A model generated the notes under the pieces. That model saw only the letters and a program-made list of their open reading frames with translations. It ran no database searches and had not been told where the DNA came from. Positions 17,390 through 26,201 of a DNA stretch of 64,000 nucleotides are shown here, one piece after another. The translations under genes and the position numbers were made by a program. Numbering within the stretch: position 1 is the first letter of the stretch; each line of letters begins with the position of its first letter. Source of the stretch: Rheinheimera mangrovi (GTDB taxonomy: Bacteria; Pseudomonadota; Gammaproteobacteria; Enterobacterales; Alteromonadaceae); assembly GCF_003990335.1 (NCBI RefSeq), contig NZ_CP034683.1, forward strand, positions 3,021,501-3,085,500. The letters are read 5' to 3'.

Positions 17390-18892
17390 ATGTCTTCTGT
17401 TGAACAAAAACAACCTTTATCCGATGGCCCGGACTGGAGCTTTGAATTATTAGGCCAGTATCAGGCAGAAATTGAACGGGTCGCCAAACTATACAAACTG
17501 GACACCTACCCCAATCAGATTGAAGTGATTACCGCCGAACAAATGATGGATGCTTATTCCAGTGTCGGTATGCCTATTGGTTATAACCACTGGTCCTATG
17601 GCAAAAAGTTTATCCAGACCGAGCAAAACTACAAAAGAGGTTTTATGGGGTTGGCCTATGAAATAGTGATCAACTCCAACCCTTGTATCGCCTATCTGAT
17701 GGAAGAAAATACCATGACTATGCAGGCGCTGGTGATGGCGCACGCCTGTTATGGTCATAACTCTTTTTTTAAAAACAATTACTTATTTCGTACCTGGACT
17801 GATGCATCGTCCATTATCGATTATCTGGTATTTGCCAAACAGTACTTAAGTCACTGCGAAGAAAAATACGGTATCGGCGAAGTGGAAGATATGCTGGATT
17901 CTTGCCATGCACTGATGAATTACGGTGTTGACAGATACAAAAGACCACAAAAAATCTCAATGGACGAAGAGCAAAAGCGTCAGAAAGATCGAGAGGCTTA
18001 TCTGCAGTCTCAGGTCAATCAGCTGTGGAAAACCATTCCGAATAAAGGCGATTTGTCTGCCGAACATGAATACCGTTTTCCTTCCGAGCCTCAGGAAAAT
18101 ATTTTGTATTTTATTGAAAAAAATGCGCCACTGCTCAAACCCTGGCAACGTGAAGTGGTGCGTATAGTACGGAAAATTTCGCAGTATTTTTATCCGCAAA
18201 AACAAACCCAGGTGATGAATGAAGGCTGGGCAACCTTCTGGCACTACACCATATTGCAACATATGTATCAGGAGAATTTAGTCACAGACAAGTTTATTCT
18301 GGAAGTGCTGCACAATCACACTAATGTAGTATTCCAGCCCGAATACCACAGTAAATACTATTCAGGAATTAACCCTTATGCTTTGGGGTATGCCATGTTT
18401 ACCGACTTACGCCGCATTTGTGAGCACCCGACCGAAGAAGACAAAGAATGGTTTCCGGATATTGCGGGCTCGGACTGGCTGGAAACTTTGCATTTTGCCA
18501 TGCAAAACTTTAAAGATGAGAGTTTTATCAGCCAGTATTTATCACCAAAAATTATCAGGGATTTTCATTTGTTTGCCATCACAGATGATGACAAAGAAAG
18601 CACGCTGGAAGTGGCTGCTATTCATAACGCTGAGGGCTACCAGCAAATCCGCCAAACCTTGTCAGCTCAGTATAACTTAAGCAATATTGAACCCAATATT
18701 CAGGTGTACAGCGCTGATATCACAGGGGATCGCAGCCTCACCTTAAGATTTATTCCTAATCAGCGTATTCCACTGTCAGACAATTTCCAGCAGGTGCTGA
18801 AGCACGTACACCGGCTTTGGGGTTTTAATGTGCAACTGGAGCAACAAAACGAAGATGGTAGCGTGAAACTCTTAGGGAGTTGCCCGCTGTAA
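17390..18892 (+). CDS. ycgB: SpoVR/YcgB family protein
   Basis: Named after Bacillus SpoVR (cortex formation), but in Gram-negatives it travels with yeaG and yeaH and its function is not established. The 500-residue protein has the family signatures YPNQIEVITAEQMMDAYSS, PIGYNHWSYGK, MAHACYGHNSFF and NEGWATFWHYTI, rich in conserved His and Glu. I place the start at ATG 17390, six bases inside the longest frame (which begins at TTG), because AGGGAG lies just upstream. It is the last gene of the operon. Confidence 0.94.
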   Translation: MSSVEQKQPLSDGPDWSFELLGQYQAEIERVAKLYKLDTYPNQIEVITAEQMMDAYSSVGMPIGYNHWSYGKKFIQTEQNYKRGFMGLAYEIVINSNPCIAYLMEENTMTMQALVMAHACYGHNSFFKNNYLFRTWTDASSIIDYLVFAKQYLSHCEEKYGIGEVEDMLDSCHALMNYGVDRYKRPQKISMDEEQKRQKDREAYLQSQVNQLWKTIPNKGDLSAEHEYRFPSEPQENILYFIEKNAPLLKPWQREVVRIVRKISQYFYPQKQTQVMNEGWATFWHYTILQHMYQENLVTDKFILEVLHNHTNVVFQPEYHSKYYSGINPYALGYAMFTDLRRICEHPTEEDKEWFPDIAGSDWLETLHFAMQNFKDESFISQYLSPKIIRDFHLFAITDDDKESTLEVAAIHNAEGYQQIRQTLSAQYNLSNIEPNIQVYSADITGDRSLTLRFIPNQRIPLSDNFQQVLKHVHRLWGFNVQLEQQNEDGSVKLLGSCPL

Positions 18893-18894
18893 GA

Positions 18895-18918
18895 CTGGGT
18901 CAGATTGCTCTGACCCAG
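18895..18918. repeat. REP-like palindrome
   Basis: CTGGGTCAGA-TTGC-TCTGACCCAG is a perfect 10-bp stem three bases after the ycgB stop. No T-tract follows, so it is more like a REP than a classic terminator, though it may still stabilise the mRNA end. A related imperfect copy is at 19008-19028. Confidence 0.65.
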
Positions 18919-19007
18919 ATATCAAAATTCGAGTGAAACATCTGATTCAGATTAAACTACAAAAATAGCTTGAGGGACCAGAAAGCAACCAAAGCAATTT
19001 GTGTAGT

Positions 19008-19028
19008 GGGTCAGAGTGGGTCTGATCC
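19008..19028. repeat. Second REP-like palindrome overlapping a coding end
   Basis: GGGTCAGA-GTGGG-TCTGATCC forms an 8-bp stem with one G-T pair. It spans the stop codon and last residues (SDPL) of the diguanylate cyclase gene. It resembles the palindrome at 18895-18918; the two lie about 90 bp apart, as in paired REP elements. Confidence 0.5.
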
Positions 19029-19982
19029 GCTGGCTTTAGTAATGCAGTTGCGCCCTGCCGCCTTGGATTGATACAAAGCCTTATCAGCAGCCTCCAGCCA
19101 GTCCCGATATTCACCCATATTTTCACTGTATTCAGCCACGCCTATACTGACGGTTACTCTCAACACTTGCTGATTGTACTCCACAGCCATAGCTTCAACG
19201 TTTTTACGCAGACGTTCAGCAAAAAACATCGCCTGCTCAACAGTGGTATCGAGCAACAAAACGGCAAACTCTTCACCGCCATAACGGCCAGCCACATCAG
19301 TGCTGCGCAGATTTTTTTTCACAGCAACAGCAACCTGTTGGATCACTGCATCACCGGCTGCATGGCCGAAGGTGTCGTTCACTCTTTTAAAGTGGTCAAT
19401 GTCACACATCAGCAAAGTACTGTGATGGCCACTGCGTTTGATGCGTTTGTATTCATTAATCAACGCCTCTTCCCAAAAGCCTCTGTTATTTAAACCGGTC
19501 AGGAAGTCAGTTTTGGATAAAGTACGGAGCTGGCCATTCATCGACTCCAGCTCTAACCTGCTGACAGCCACGTCAGTGACGTCATAAATAATCAGGCAAA
19601 GGTGGGTCACTCTGCCCATAGTATCGCTCAGCGGGAATATGGTGCTGTTTTGATACATGTATTCAGCCGAGCCTGTAATAGGCCGGTAGTTACGGAATTT
19701 AAAAATATAAGGTCGTTGCTCCCAAATAGTGAAAGCACGGTTTTTCAACAAAATCACCGGATCGCATTTACGCCTTAGCCAGTCTTCATCAATTTCGGAG
19801 AATAAATCAAACAGGTATCTGTCACGCACCTGACGGGGCGTCAGGCCACTGTGGTTTTCCATAAAGCCGTTCCACACCTGAATGCGGTAATCAGCAGATA
19901 ACACCACCAGACCAACGTCAACCGTTTGGAACATGTCCATCAACCAATGGATTTCGGATACATCTACGTTGTTTTGTGACAT
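19011..19982 (-). CDS. PAS-GGDEF diguanylate cyclase
   Basis: This predicted enzyme makes the second messenger cyclic-di-GMP. Residues about 10-140 form a PAS/PAC sensor (VDVGLVVLSADYRIQVWNGFME), then a GGDEF domain (about 160-320) with RYGGEEFAVLL as the active site and DIDHFKRVNDTFGHAAGD for GTP and metal binding. No RxxD inhibitory site is evident upstream of GGEEF. No transmembrane segment is seen, so it is cytoplasmic. Its ATG follows directly on the TAA of the upstream CheC-type response regulator with no spacer, so the two are translationally coupled and probably act together. Confidence 0.92.
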   Translation of the reverse strand: MSQNNVDVSEIHWLMDMFQTVDVGLVVLSADYRIQVWNGFMENHSGLTPRQVRDRYLFDLFSEIDEDWLRRKCDPVILLKNRAFTIWEQRPYIFKFRNYRPITGSAEYMYQNSTIFPLSDTMGRVTHLCLIIYDVTDVAVSRLELESMNGQLRTLSKTDFLTGLNNRGFWEEALINEYKRIKRSGHHSTLLMCDIDHFKRVNDTFGHAAGDAVIQQVAVAVKKNLRSTDVAGRYGGEEFAVLLLDTTVEQAMFFAERLRKNVEAMAVEYNQQVLRVTVSIGVAEYSENMGEYRDWLEAADKALYQSKAAGRNCITKASGSDPL

Positions 19983-21011
19983 TTAATCTTCCAGAAGGAA
20001 CTCGACTTTATAATTCAGCGTTTTAATACTGTCTTCGGTAAACAACAGTAATAAATCGCAGCTGATATTATAGTTTTCAATACCATAACTGATTTCTATC
20101 GCTAAAGTACGGCGCCAGCGTCTGGCATTGGCTTTAATTAACTCACTGACAGGCGCATGTTGGCCTAATACCACAGGGTGACCCTGACTAAAGGTCATAT
20201 CAATTTGTTCGGCCAGGCCTTTTAACACAGCACCAATCAGAATATTGGCGATATCCATCAATAGCTCCAGCTCGACTTTAGTGGTCAGCTCACCATCGAA
20301 CTGCATCAATCTTGCTATATCGACAAAGCTGGAGTCATTCAATATCAGCAGCGCTTCACCAGCAACACCGCCGCCAATAAAGCCCTGACAGACTGCAGAG
20401 GTGTTTTCTTTTTGCTCCACCGAGGCGATGGCCATATGCAATTCGCTGACTTCAATCACATTGACGTTAGGGATCGGCAGTTTGACAAATACGTTCAACA
20501 AACGTGCTAATAAGTCACCGGCCTGGCCCATAGCCACATTGCTCAGCTCCTGGAACACATCACGTAAATCGTTGGAAAGAACAAAAGAGCCGCTGTTTTT
20601 TACTGCTACTTTGGGTTCGTTTTTGGCTTGCTCTTGCTGCTGAATTGTTTTTTGTTCAACCAAACCCAGCACATGATTCAGCTTTTGTTGATCAACTGGC
20701 TTTTTAATAAAATCCAATGCGCCATAAGATAAAACCCGTTCCCGGGCTTCCGGCTGAATATCACCTGATACCACTATGGTTTTGACGGAAAGCTGTTGTT
20801 TCTGGATAGCAGCAAGCACCTGATAACCATCCAGTATCGGCATATTTAAATCGAGGAAAAGTAAGTCTATCGACTGGCGCTGCAAAATATCCAAAGCTTC
20901 TCCACCATGACCAGCAAACTGTACATTTTGCTGCCACTCAGATGGCAAAGCTCTCGCCATTTGCTTACGTGCCAGGTTGGAATCGTCACATATCAAAACT
21001 GCTGCTACCAT
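19983..21011 (-). CDS. Response regulator with CheC-like phosphatase domain
   Basis: Residues 1-125 are a receiver domain (CDD at 8-10, Asp54 in LFLDLNMPILDG, Lys in DFIKKP). After a Gln/Lys linker, residues 150-342 resemble CheC/CheX-type phosphatases, with two E/D-x2-N helices (QELSNVAMGQAGDLL; LMDIANILIGAVL). Such proteins dephosphorylate phospho-receivers. It sits directly upstream of, and abuts, the diguanylate cyclase gene, which suggests a phosphorylation-controlled input to cyclic-di-GMP signalling. The partner kinase is not visible. Confidence 0.85.
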   Translation of the reverse strand: MVAAVLICDDSNLARKQMARALPSEWQQNVQFAGHGGEALDILQRQSIDLLFLDLNMPILDGYQVLAAIQKQQLSVKTIVVSGDIQPEARERVLSYGALDFIKKPVDQQKLNHVLGLVEQKTIQQQEQAKNEPKVAVKNSGSFVLSNDLRDVFQELSNVAMGQAGDLLARLLNVFVKLPIPNVNVIEVSELHMAIASVEQKENTSAVCQGFIGGGVAGEALLILNDSSFVDIARLMQFDGELTTKVELELLMDIANILIGAVLKGLAEQIDMTFSQGHPVVLGQHAPVSELIKANARRWRRTLAIEISYGIENYNISCDLLLLFTEDSIKTLNYKVEFLLED

Positions 21012-21154
21012 TTACGGCTCACTTCACGTATTGTTATTTTTCAGTGTAGTCAGAAAGATGGCTCTGCGCTAACCCCGTGTAGTATCTGACAAAAAATAAG
21101 CAATACCTACTATTTTTTCACTTTCAGCCCTATTACCAATCTGGGAGACATCGA

Positions 21155-21763
21155 ATGTCAACTAATCTGATAAAAACAATCATCTGCTGTCTGAGCTTAA
21201 GTCCTGTGGCTTGGGCAGTCGATTTAAATGCTCAGTTGCCAAGCCGTTTGTCTGAGGTAAAAGTCGGTAATAAAGCCGTTGAATTGCAAGGCCATCAGGT
21301 GCAGTTGCAGCAACAAGCACCTGATTTTCAAGTAGTAGATGAGAAGTTTAAAACCATCAAATTAAGCAACTTTAAAGGCAAAACCGTATTGATCAGTGTG
21401 GTGCCCAGTGTCGACACAGGAATTTGCTCGCTGCAAACCAAAAGATTTAATCAGGAAGTCAGTAAGGTGTCTGACGATGTGGTGATGATGACCATATCTA
21501 CTGACTTGCCCTTTGCACAAAAGCGCTATTGTGCTCAGGAAAAAGTAGATCAGTTAATGGTGTTATCTGATGCCGTCTGGCGCGATTTTGGCAGTAATTA
21601 CGGCTTATTAATTAAAGATATGGGCATTCTGGCTCGTGCGGTATTAATCATTGATAGTAAAGGAAATTTGGCCTATCAACAGTTGGTTCCCGTGTTGGCA
21701 CAGGAGCCGGATTACGCCCACAGCATGGCTGCTCTTGCGCAAATTACTGGCAAAAAATCCTAA
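21155..21763 (+). CDS. tpx: Thiol peroxidase Tpx with an export signal
   Basis: An atypical 2-Cys peroxiredoxin that reduces alkyl and hydrogen peroxides. Peroxidatic Cys91 lies in SVVPSVDTGICSLQTKRFN and resolving Cys126 in AQKRYCAQEK. The core (from QAPDFQVVD) is standard, but a hydrophobic leader (LIKTIICCLSLSPVAWA, probable cleavage after Ala21) and an extra 25-residue linker precede it, giving 202 residues instead of about 168. This indicates secretion to the periplasm. A GGGAGA ribosome binding site is present. Confidence 0.9.
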   Translation: MSTNLIKTIICCLSLSPVAWAVDLNAQLPSRLSEVKVGNKAVELQGHQVQLQQQAPDFQVVDEKFKTIKLSNFKGKTVLISVVPSVDTGICSLQTKRFNQEVSKVSDDVVMMTISTDLPFAQKRYCAQEKVDQLMVLSDAVWRDFGSNYGLLIKDMGILARAVLIIDSKGNLAYQQLVPVLAQEPDYAHSMAALAQITGKKS

Positions 21764-21811
21764 TTATTTGCTTGCCCCTCTCTTGAAAATTCTCTAAACG
21801 AACATATTAAA

Positions 21812-21840
21812 ACAGCAGGTGGCCATCCGGCACCTGCTGT
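21812..21840 (+). terminator. Possible terminator after tpx
   Basis: ACAGCAGGTG and CACCTGCTGT are perfectly complementary around a 9-base loop, about 50 bp past the tpx stop. The following GTCCTTAAG is a poor T-tract, so termination efficiency is uncertain. Confidence 0.5.
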
Positions 21841-21952
21841 GTCCTTAAGACTTGAAGTTGCCTTGCAACTGCAATTACTTAGGAAAGTATAGGAACAATT
21901 GCTCGTTCATTTGAAGAGCAGAACAGATAAATCGCCTTAGAGGATTTTAACT

Positions 21953-22435
21953 ATGCATACCGTAGATTTCACCCCATTTTACCGCTCATTTATTGGTTTT
22001 GATCATTTAGCTAACCTGATGGATGCCGCTGCCCGCAATGAAAAGCAGCCTGCTTATCCCCCTTACAATATTGAGGTGACAGGTGAAGATCAGTACCGTA
22101 TTACCATGGCTATTGCCGGCTTTGATGAAAACGAACTGTCGATTGAGACTGAACACAACAACTTAGTGGTACGTGGTCAGAAAGCCGATAAAACCGAAGG
22201 TCGCCGCTTTCTGCATCAGGGCATAGCAGAGCGTAACTTTGAACGTAAGTTCCAGCTGTCTGATTACATTAAAGTGACTGGCGCTCAGATGAGCCATGGC
22301 CTGCTGCATATTGAGCTGGTACGTGAAGTGCCGGAGGCGTTAAAACCACGCAAAATCAGTATTAATCAGCAGTCGACGGCCAAAGTTGAACCTCAACTGC
22401 TGAATGAACATTTGGCCCAAGTGAGTAATGGATAA
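21953..22435 (+). CDS. ibpA: Hsp20/IbpA-type small heat shock protein
   Basis: An ATP-independent holdase that binds unfolding proteins. The 160 residues start with the IbpA-like DFTPFYRSFIGFDHLANLMD, followed by an alpha-crystallin domain (about 38-130; YNIEVTGEDQYRITMAIAGF; ERNFERKFQLSDYI; GLLHIELVREVPEALKPR). The C-terminal KISIN supplies the I-x-I anchor. The about 100-base leader contains CTTGAAG, a possible sigma-32 -35 element, but no convincing -10. A hairpin-rich stretch precedes the AGAGGA ribosome binding site, so an RNA thermometer is possible. Confidence 0.93.
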   Translation: MHTVDFTPFYRSFIGFDHLANLMDAAARNEKQPAYPPYNIEVTGEDQYRITMAIAGFDENELSIETEHNNLVVRGQKADKTEGRRFLHQGIAERNFERKFQLSDYIKVTGAQMSHGLLHIELVREVPEALKPRKISINQQSTAKVEPQLLNEHLAQVSNG

Positions 22436-22437
22436 GC

Positions 22438-23205
22438 TTAATAATGGCTAGGTTTAGTAACGGCTAAACGCTGAATAAACTCAAGCAGAACCGAATTCAC
22501 CAGTTCTGCATCTGTAACGGGCCCCATGTGGCCCGTTTTTACTATTTGGAACTCAACGCAAGGCAAAGCGCCAGCCAGCATGGTAGCCAAACGTTGTGCT
22601 GATAACTGGCTTTGCTCGCCACTTAACAGCAACACAGGACAGTGAATAGCTGTGGCATAGTCGGTAAGCGTTGCGGGCTCAGCACTTAAAGCTTCAAAAT
22701 CAGCGGCCACTTTCCCCACTTGCGTTGTGAGTTTCTGCTGCATAACATCCGGCAAATGACGGAAATAACCTTCACCTTGCCAATAATCAATAAAAAGCTC
22801 TGCCGCGTCTTTTGGGCTTACATTCAGCATCTGCTGACTTAACTGTTGCACCTGCTGATACAACGACACCTCTGCCGTTTTAAATAAATGAAAGGCCACA
22901 GGTTCAAACACTAACACGGCTTTAAATAATTCTGGCCTTGAGCGCGCCATATGCAAAGCGACTGCACCACCAAAGGAGTGGCCAATTAAAATCACTGAAG
23001 CAGCTGCTTTCCCTTCCAGCAAAGGCCACAACTGCTTTGCTTCATCAGCAAGTTGCATAGGGCGGGGGTAACTCTCTGTATTACCGCCATAACCCAGCAG
23101 ATCAGGATTCAGTACCTGATAATCTGCTTTTAGAGCCAGCTTCAAGCCCTGCCATTGGCGCCCGCTGGAAAGCGAACTATGCAGCATCAGAACCGTAGTT
23201 TGCAT
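22438..23205 (-). CDS. Alpha/beta-fold hydrolase
   Basis: The 255-residue protein has a standard alpha/beta hydrolase fold: an oxyanion segment near LMLHSSLSSG, nucleophile elbow GHSFGG (Ser77), an acidic residue before SEQSQ-like strands, and catalytic His in KTGHMGPVTD. There is no signal peptide. The substrate is unknown; the sequence does not distinguish esterase, lactonase or C-C hydrolase. It ends 2 bp from the converging hsp20 gene and is preceded 3 bp upstream by the MAPEG gene, so these two form an operon. Confidence 0.82.
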   Translation of the reverse strand: MQTTVLMLHSSLSSGRQWQGLKLALKADYQVLNPDLLGYGGNTESYPRPMQLADEAKQLWPLLEGKAAASVILIGHSFGGAVALHMARSRPELFKAVLVFEPVAFHLFKTAEVSLYQQVQQLSQQMLNVSPKDAAELFIDYWQGEGYFRHLPDVMQQKLTTQVGKVAADFEALSAEPATLTDYATAIHCPVLLLSGEQSQLSAQRLATMLAGALPCVEFQIVKTGHMGPVTDAELVNSVLLEFIQRLAVTKPSHY

Positions 23206-23208
23206 AAG

Positions 23209-23589
23209 TTATTTCATCAGCAAAAACACAGCACCTACAATAAGTGCAGCGAAAGTGGAAATCATACCTAAAAAACGAGGCACCGACGTGCCGCTGCTGC
23301 GCCACAAACCTACGGCATGCAGTACTCGTCCAGCTAAAGTTAATCCAGCCACCAGATGCAGTTGCCAGACAGGGCTTTGTTGTAACTCCAGCAACGCAAC
23401 AAGAATAAGCAAAAACGGCACATATTCAGCAAAGTTACCGTGCATCCGCACCGTCTGTAACAGCTGTGGTTCTTTACCTGTACCCAGCCCAACTCTGTGC
23501 TTAAAACGCTGGCGTATCACAAAACCAGCCAAGACGACGTACAACAGTGCCAGAATCGCAGCGTAAAAAGAGGTAATAGCTAAAGTCAC
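23209..23589 (-). CDS. MAPEG-family membrane protein
   Basis: A 126-residue protein with four hydrophobic helices and the MAPEG signature around QTVRMHGNFAEYVPFLLIL (equivalent to the R-x-HxNxxE catalytic stretch). MAPEG proteins include glutathione S-transferases and related peroxidases of membranes; bacterial members mostly lack assigned substrates. It has a 3-bp gap to the downstream hydrolase. Confidence 0.87.
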   Translation of the reverse strand: MTLAITSFYAAILALLYVVLAGFVIRQRFKHRVGLGTGKEPQLLQTVRMHGNFAEYVPFLLILVALLELQQSPVWQLHLVAGLTLAGRVLHAVGLWRSSGTSVPRFLGMISTFAALIVGAVFLLMK

Positions 23590-23691
23590 ATTTATGCCCT
23601 TAAAGTTGTTGCAGAACTATCGACTGAAATATCCTGCCGAAGAGACTGAAGCTCATTAAATCCTTAGAACCACAGAAATCGCTACAGAATT

Positions 23692-23719
23692 TAATAAAAA
23701 GCCCACTCTAGGTGGGCTT
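23692..23719 (-). terminator. adk terminator
   Basis: AAGCCCAC-TCTAG-GTGGGCTT stem (23699-23719) with TTTTTATTAA following on the minus strand, just after the adk stop. Confidence 0.9.
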
Positions 23720-23737
23720 AGATGAAACAGCTGTGGG

Positions 23738-24436
<699 letters not shown>

Positions 24437-24572
24437 TTACATAATGTGCATCATCAGACAAGGAATTTGTCTGCTTGTCTTACCTGATCGGCCGCAGTCA
24501 AGCCTACTTTGGTAGGATAACTTGCTACAATAGCCTTTTGGGCTATCTGGAGAGCGGAAATAGGACTGACAG

Positions 24573-24609
24573 GAAAAAAAGTCGAATAAAGACAGTAAGC
24601 TATTCGACT
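24573..24609 (-). terminator. Strong minus-strand terminator in the adk upstream spacer
   Basis: AGTCGAATA and TATTCGACT (24580-24588, 24601-24609) form a perfect 9-bp stem with a 12-base loop, followed on the minus strand by seven T. It is 240 bp downstream of the anti-sigma stop codon. Confidence 0.85.
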
Positions 24610-24767
24610 AAGGTAGTGCATATTTACTGCGTTTCAGCGCAGTAGCTATCGCAAGGCATTTAAGATTAAATTGTAAAACTGCCGAAATAACAACCAAAGA
24701 GAATTCAAAATAAATAATTGATTCTAAAGGACTAAATCAGCAGGTTGCGCGCAAAGCCTCAACAAAA

Positions 24768-24781
24768 TTGATTGAGATCAA
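24768..24781. promoter_or_regulatory. Perfect FNR/Anr-type box without an obvious target gene
   Basis: TTGATTGAGATCAA matches the FNR consensus TTGAT-N4-ATCAA at all ten specified positions. Flanking genes are both on the minus strand, and the nearest start downstream (adk) is about 390 bp away beyond a terminator. Confidence 0.55.
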
Positions 24782-24848
24782 TAAAACCAGGAATTTTATA
24801 CAGAAAGGCTCCGGAAGCATAGAAAACGCCCCGAAACCCCGCTTTTAT

Positions 24849-25559
24849 TCAGGCTTTAAATTGCAGGTTTTGCAGCAGTTGCTGTTCGCCCTGTTGCAGC
24901 ACTTTTGCTTTATCACTCACCATTACCAGAATAGCTTTATGGCTATTGATACTACGTCCCAAATATTTATCATCATGAAACTCTGCTTCATAATCCAATG
25001 AGTTCTCTTTGGGCACCACAAAAACCGTCATCAATCCTTGCTCAGTCTCAACGACCAGATGCAAAGAACGGGTGCCGCGGAAGTTACAGAAGTTGGCATA
25101 AACAACAGCATGGCTGCTTTCAACCAGACTGGCGTCAAACTCAGCCAGTTTTGCATTCACATCAGACAACGACAAAGCCGTCGTCATATGCTGGATATAT
25201 GGCTCTTCATGGTAGACATGAGCCAGCGAATTTTCGCCAAGACTTTGCGAGCCATACAGGAAAAACGACCAGTTCAGCGCAAAACCAGCTAAAAACGCCA
25301 CTGAAGCCGCTAACGCAATCAAATTCTGATAAAAGCGCTTTTGCTGTTGTTGCTTGTGTTTGTGCTGCTGCATCAACAATGTGTTTTCCAGCGTTTTTGG
25401 CACCGGAGGGCTTAACAACTGCTTGATGTGCTGGTCCAGCTCTAGTACATCCTGATGAAATTGCTGACTATCCGGATCCTGCTGCAACTGCTGTCGTTGT
25501 TCAGGCGTCAAATGATAGGGATCAGTCAGCAAACGACGACGAACTTCTAACTCATCCAT
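24849..25559 (-). CDS. DUF3379-type anti-sigma factor, membrane-bound
   Basis: A 236-residue protein: cytoplasmic N-terminal domain (MDELEVRRRLLTDPYHLTPEQ, about 1-75), one transmembrane helix (about 78-100; IALAASVAFLAGFALNWSFF) and a periplasmic C-terminal domain. It starts inside the 3' end of the ECF sigma gene (8-base overlap, GGGAG site), the classic sigma/anti-sigma arrangement, so I infer it holds that sigma factor inactive at the membrane. It has only one Cys, so no zinc HxxxCxxC motif. DUF3379 is a family match from memory. The periplasmic domain is the likely sensor; the signal is unknown. Confidence 0.82.
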   Translation of the reverse strand: MDELEVRRRLLTDPYHLTPEQRQQLQQDPDSQQFHQDVLELDQHIKQLLSPPVPKTLENTLLMQQHKHKQQQQKRFYQNLIALAASVAFLAGFALNWSFFLYGSQSLGENSLAHVYHEEPYIQHMTTALSLSDVNAKLAEFDASLVESSHAVVYANFCNFRGTRSLHLVVETEQGLMTVFVVPKENSLDYEAEFHDDKYLGRSINSHKAILVMVSDKAKVLQQGEQQLLQNLQFKA

Positions 25560-26112
25560 TTCTTTGCTCCCTGACGCTTTCATGGCTTAACAAATCCCGT
25601 AACTGCTTACGGGCGCGGAATAAACGGGTGTTCACTGTATTAAGATTCAGAGACAGCAATTGTGCTATCTCATCCCCACTAAAACCGCCGATAATTTGCA
25701 GGATCAAAGGCTCGCTGTATTCAGGCTCCAGACTCTCAATTTGCTTTAATAATTGCTGCTGTGAATACAATTGCTCAGGGCTCACCTGATGTTCATCCAG
25801 CAGTAAATCCTGCTCTACTTCCTGGTATTGAAACTGTTTACGTTCAAAACGCCGGGCATTTTCATTCCGTAAAATAGTAAATAACCAGGCTTTGGCAGAG
25901 GCTTCGTTTTGCAGCAAATCAATACTTTTCCAGGCACGCAAATAGGTATCCTGAACTAAATCTTCGGCAACATCGGCATTTCGACAAATCCAGCAACTAT
26001 AACGGTATAAATCCGCATGATATAAACGTACTAACTGCATATAGCTATGCTGACGTTGCTCTTTCTCCGTTATTTGTTTCTTAGGTGCTGATTTGAGAGT
26101 TGACCACCACAT
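25552..26112 (-). CDS. ECF-family RNA polymerase sigma factor
   Basis: A 186-residue sigma factor with region 2 (LYHADLYRYSCWICRNADVAEDLVQDTYLRAW) and region 4 (SEPLILQIIGGFSGDEIAQLLSLNLNTVNTRLFRARKQL), and none of regions 1 or 3. I start at ATG 26112, preceded by AAGGA; the frame could extend to 26256 but would then overlap doxX. Operon order is doxX, ECF, anti-sigma. A motif shared by the doxX and hvfA promoters (TTGAAA-N19-GTCT) is a candidate target of this factor. In Caulobacter, a related metallophore operon is controlled by an ECF factor (SigF), which makes this plausible. Confidence 0.9.
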   Translation of the reverse strand: MWWSTLKSAPKKQITEKEQRQHSYMQLVRLYHADLYRYSCWICRNADVAEDLVQDTYLRAWKSIDLLQNEASAKAWLFTILRNENARRFERKQFQYQEVEQDLLLDEHQVSPEQLYSQQQLLKQIESLEPEYSEPLILQIIGGFSGDEIAQLLSLNLNTVNTRLFRARKQLRDLLSHESVREQRNG

Positions 26113-26201
26113 TATTTTTTTTGTCCTTGTAGCCAAGAGCCTTAAATCCGGCGGTTCTGTCGGTTCAGGCTGCTCACTATAGGACATAGAGCGAAGAAAA
26201 C

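Noticed and set aside
21850..21880. Full sigma-32 promoter for the hsp20 gene
   Set aside because: CTTGAAG is good as -35, but no CCCCATNT-like -10 follows at 13-15 bases.
24795..24848. Plus-strand promoter (TATACA at 24797-24802) driven by the FNR box
   Set aside because: Spacing places the box at about -34.5 rather than -41.5, and no plus-strand gene follows.
24810..24850. Terminator in CGCCCCGAAACCCCGCTTTT after the anti-sigma gene
   Set aside because: The two C-rich blocks are direct repeats, not complementary, so no stem forms.
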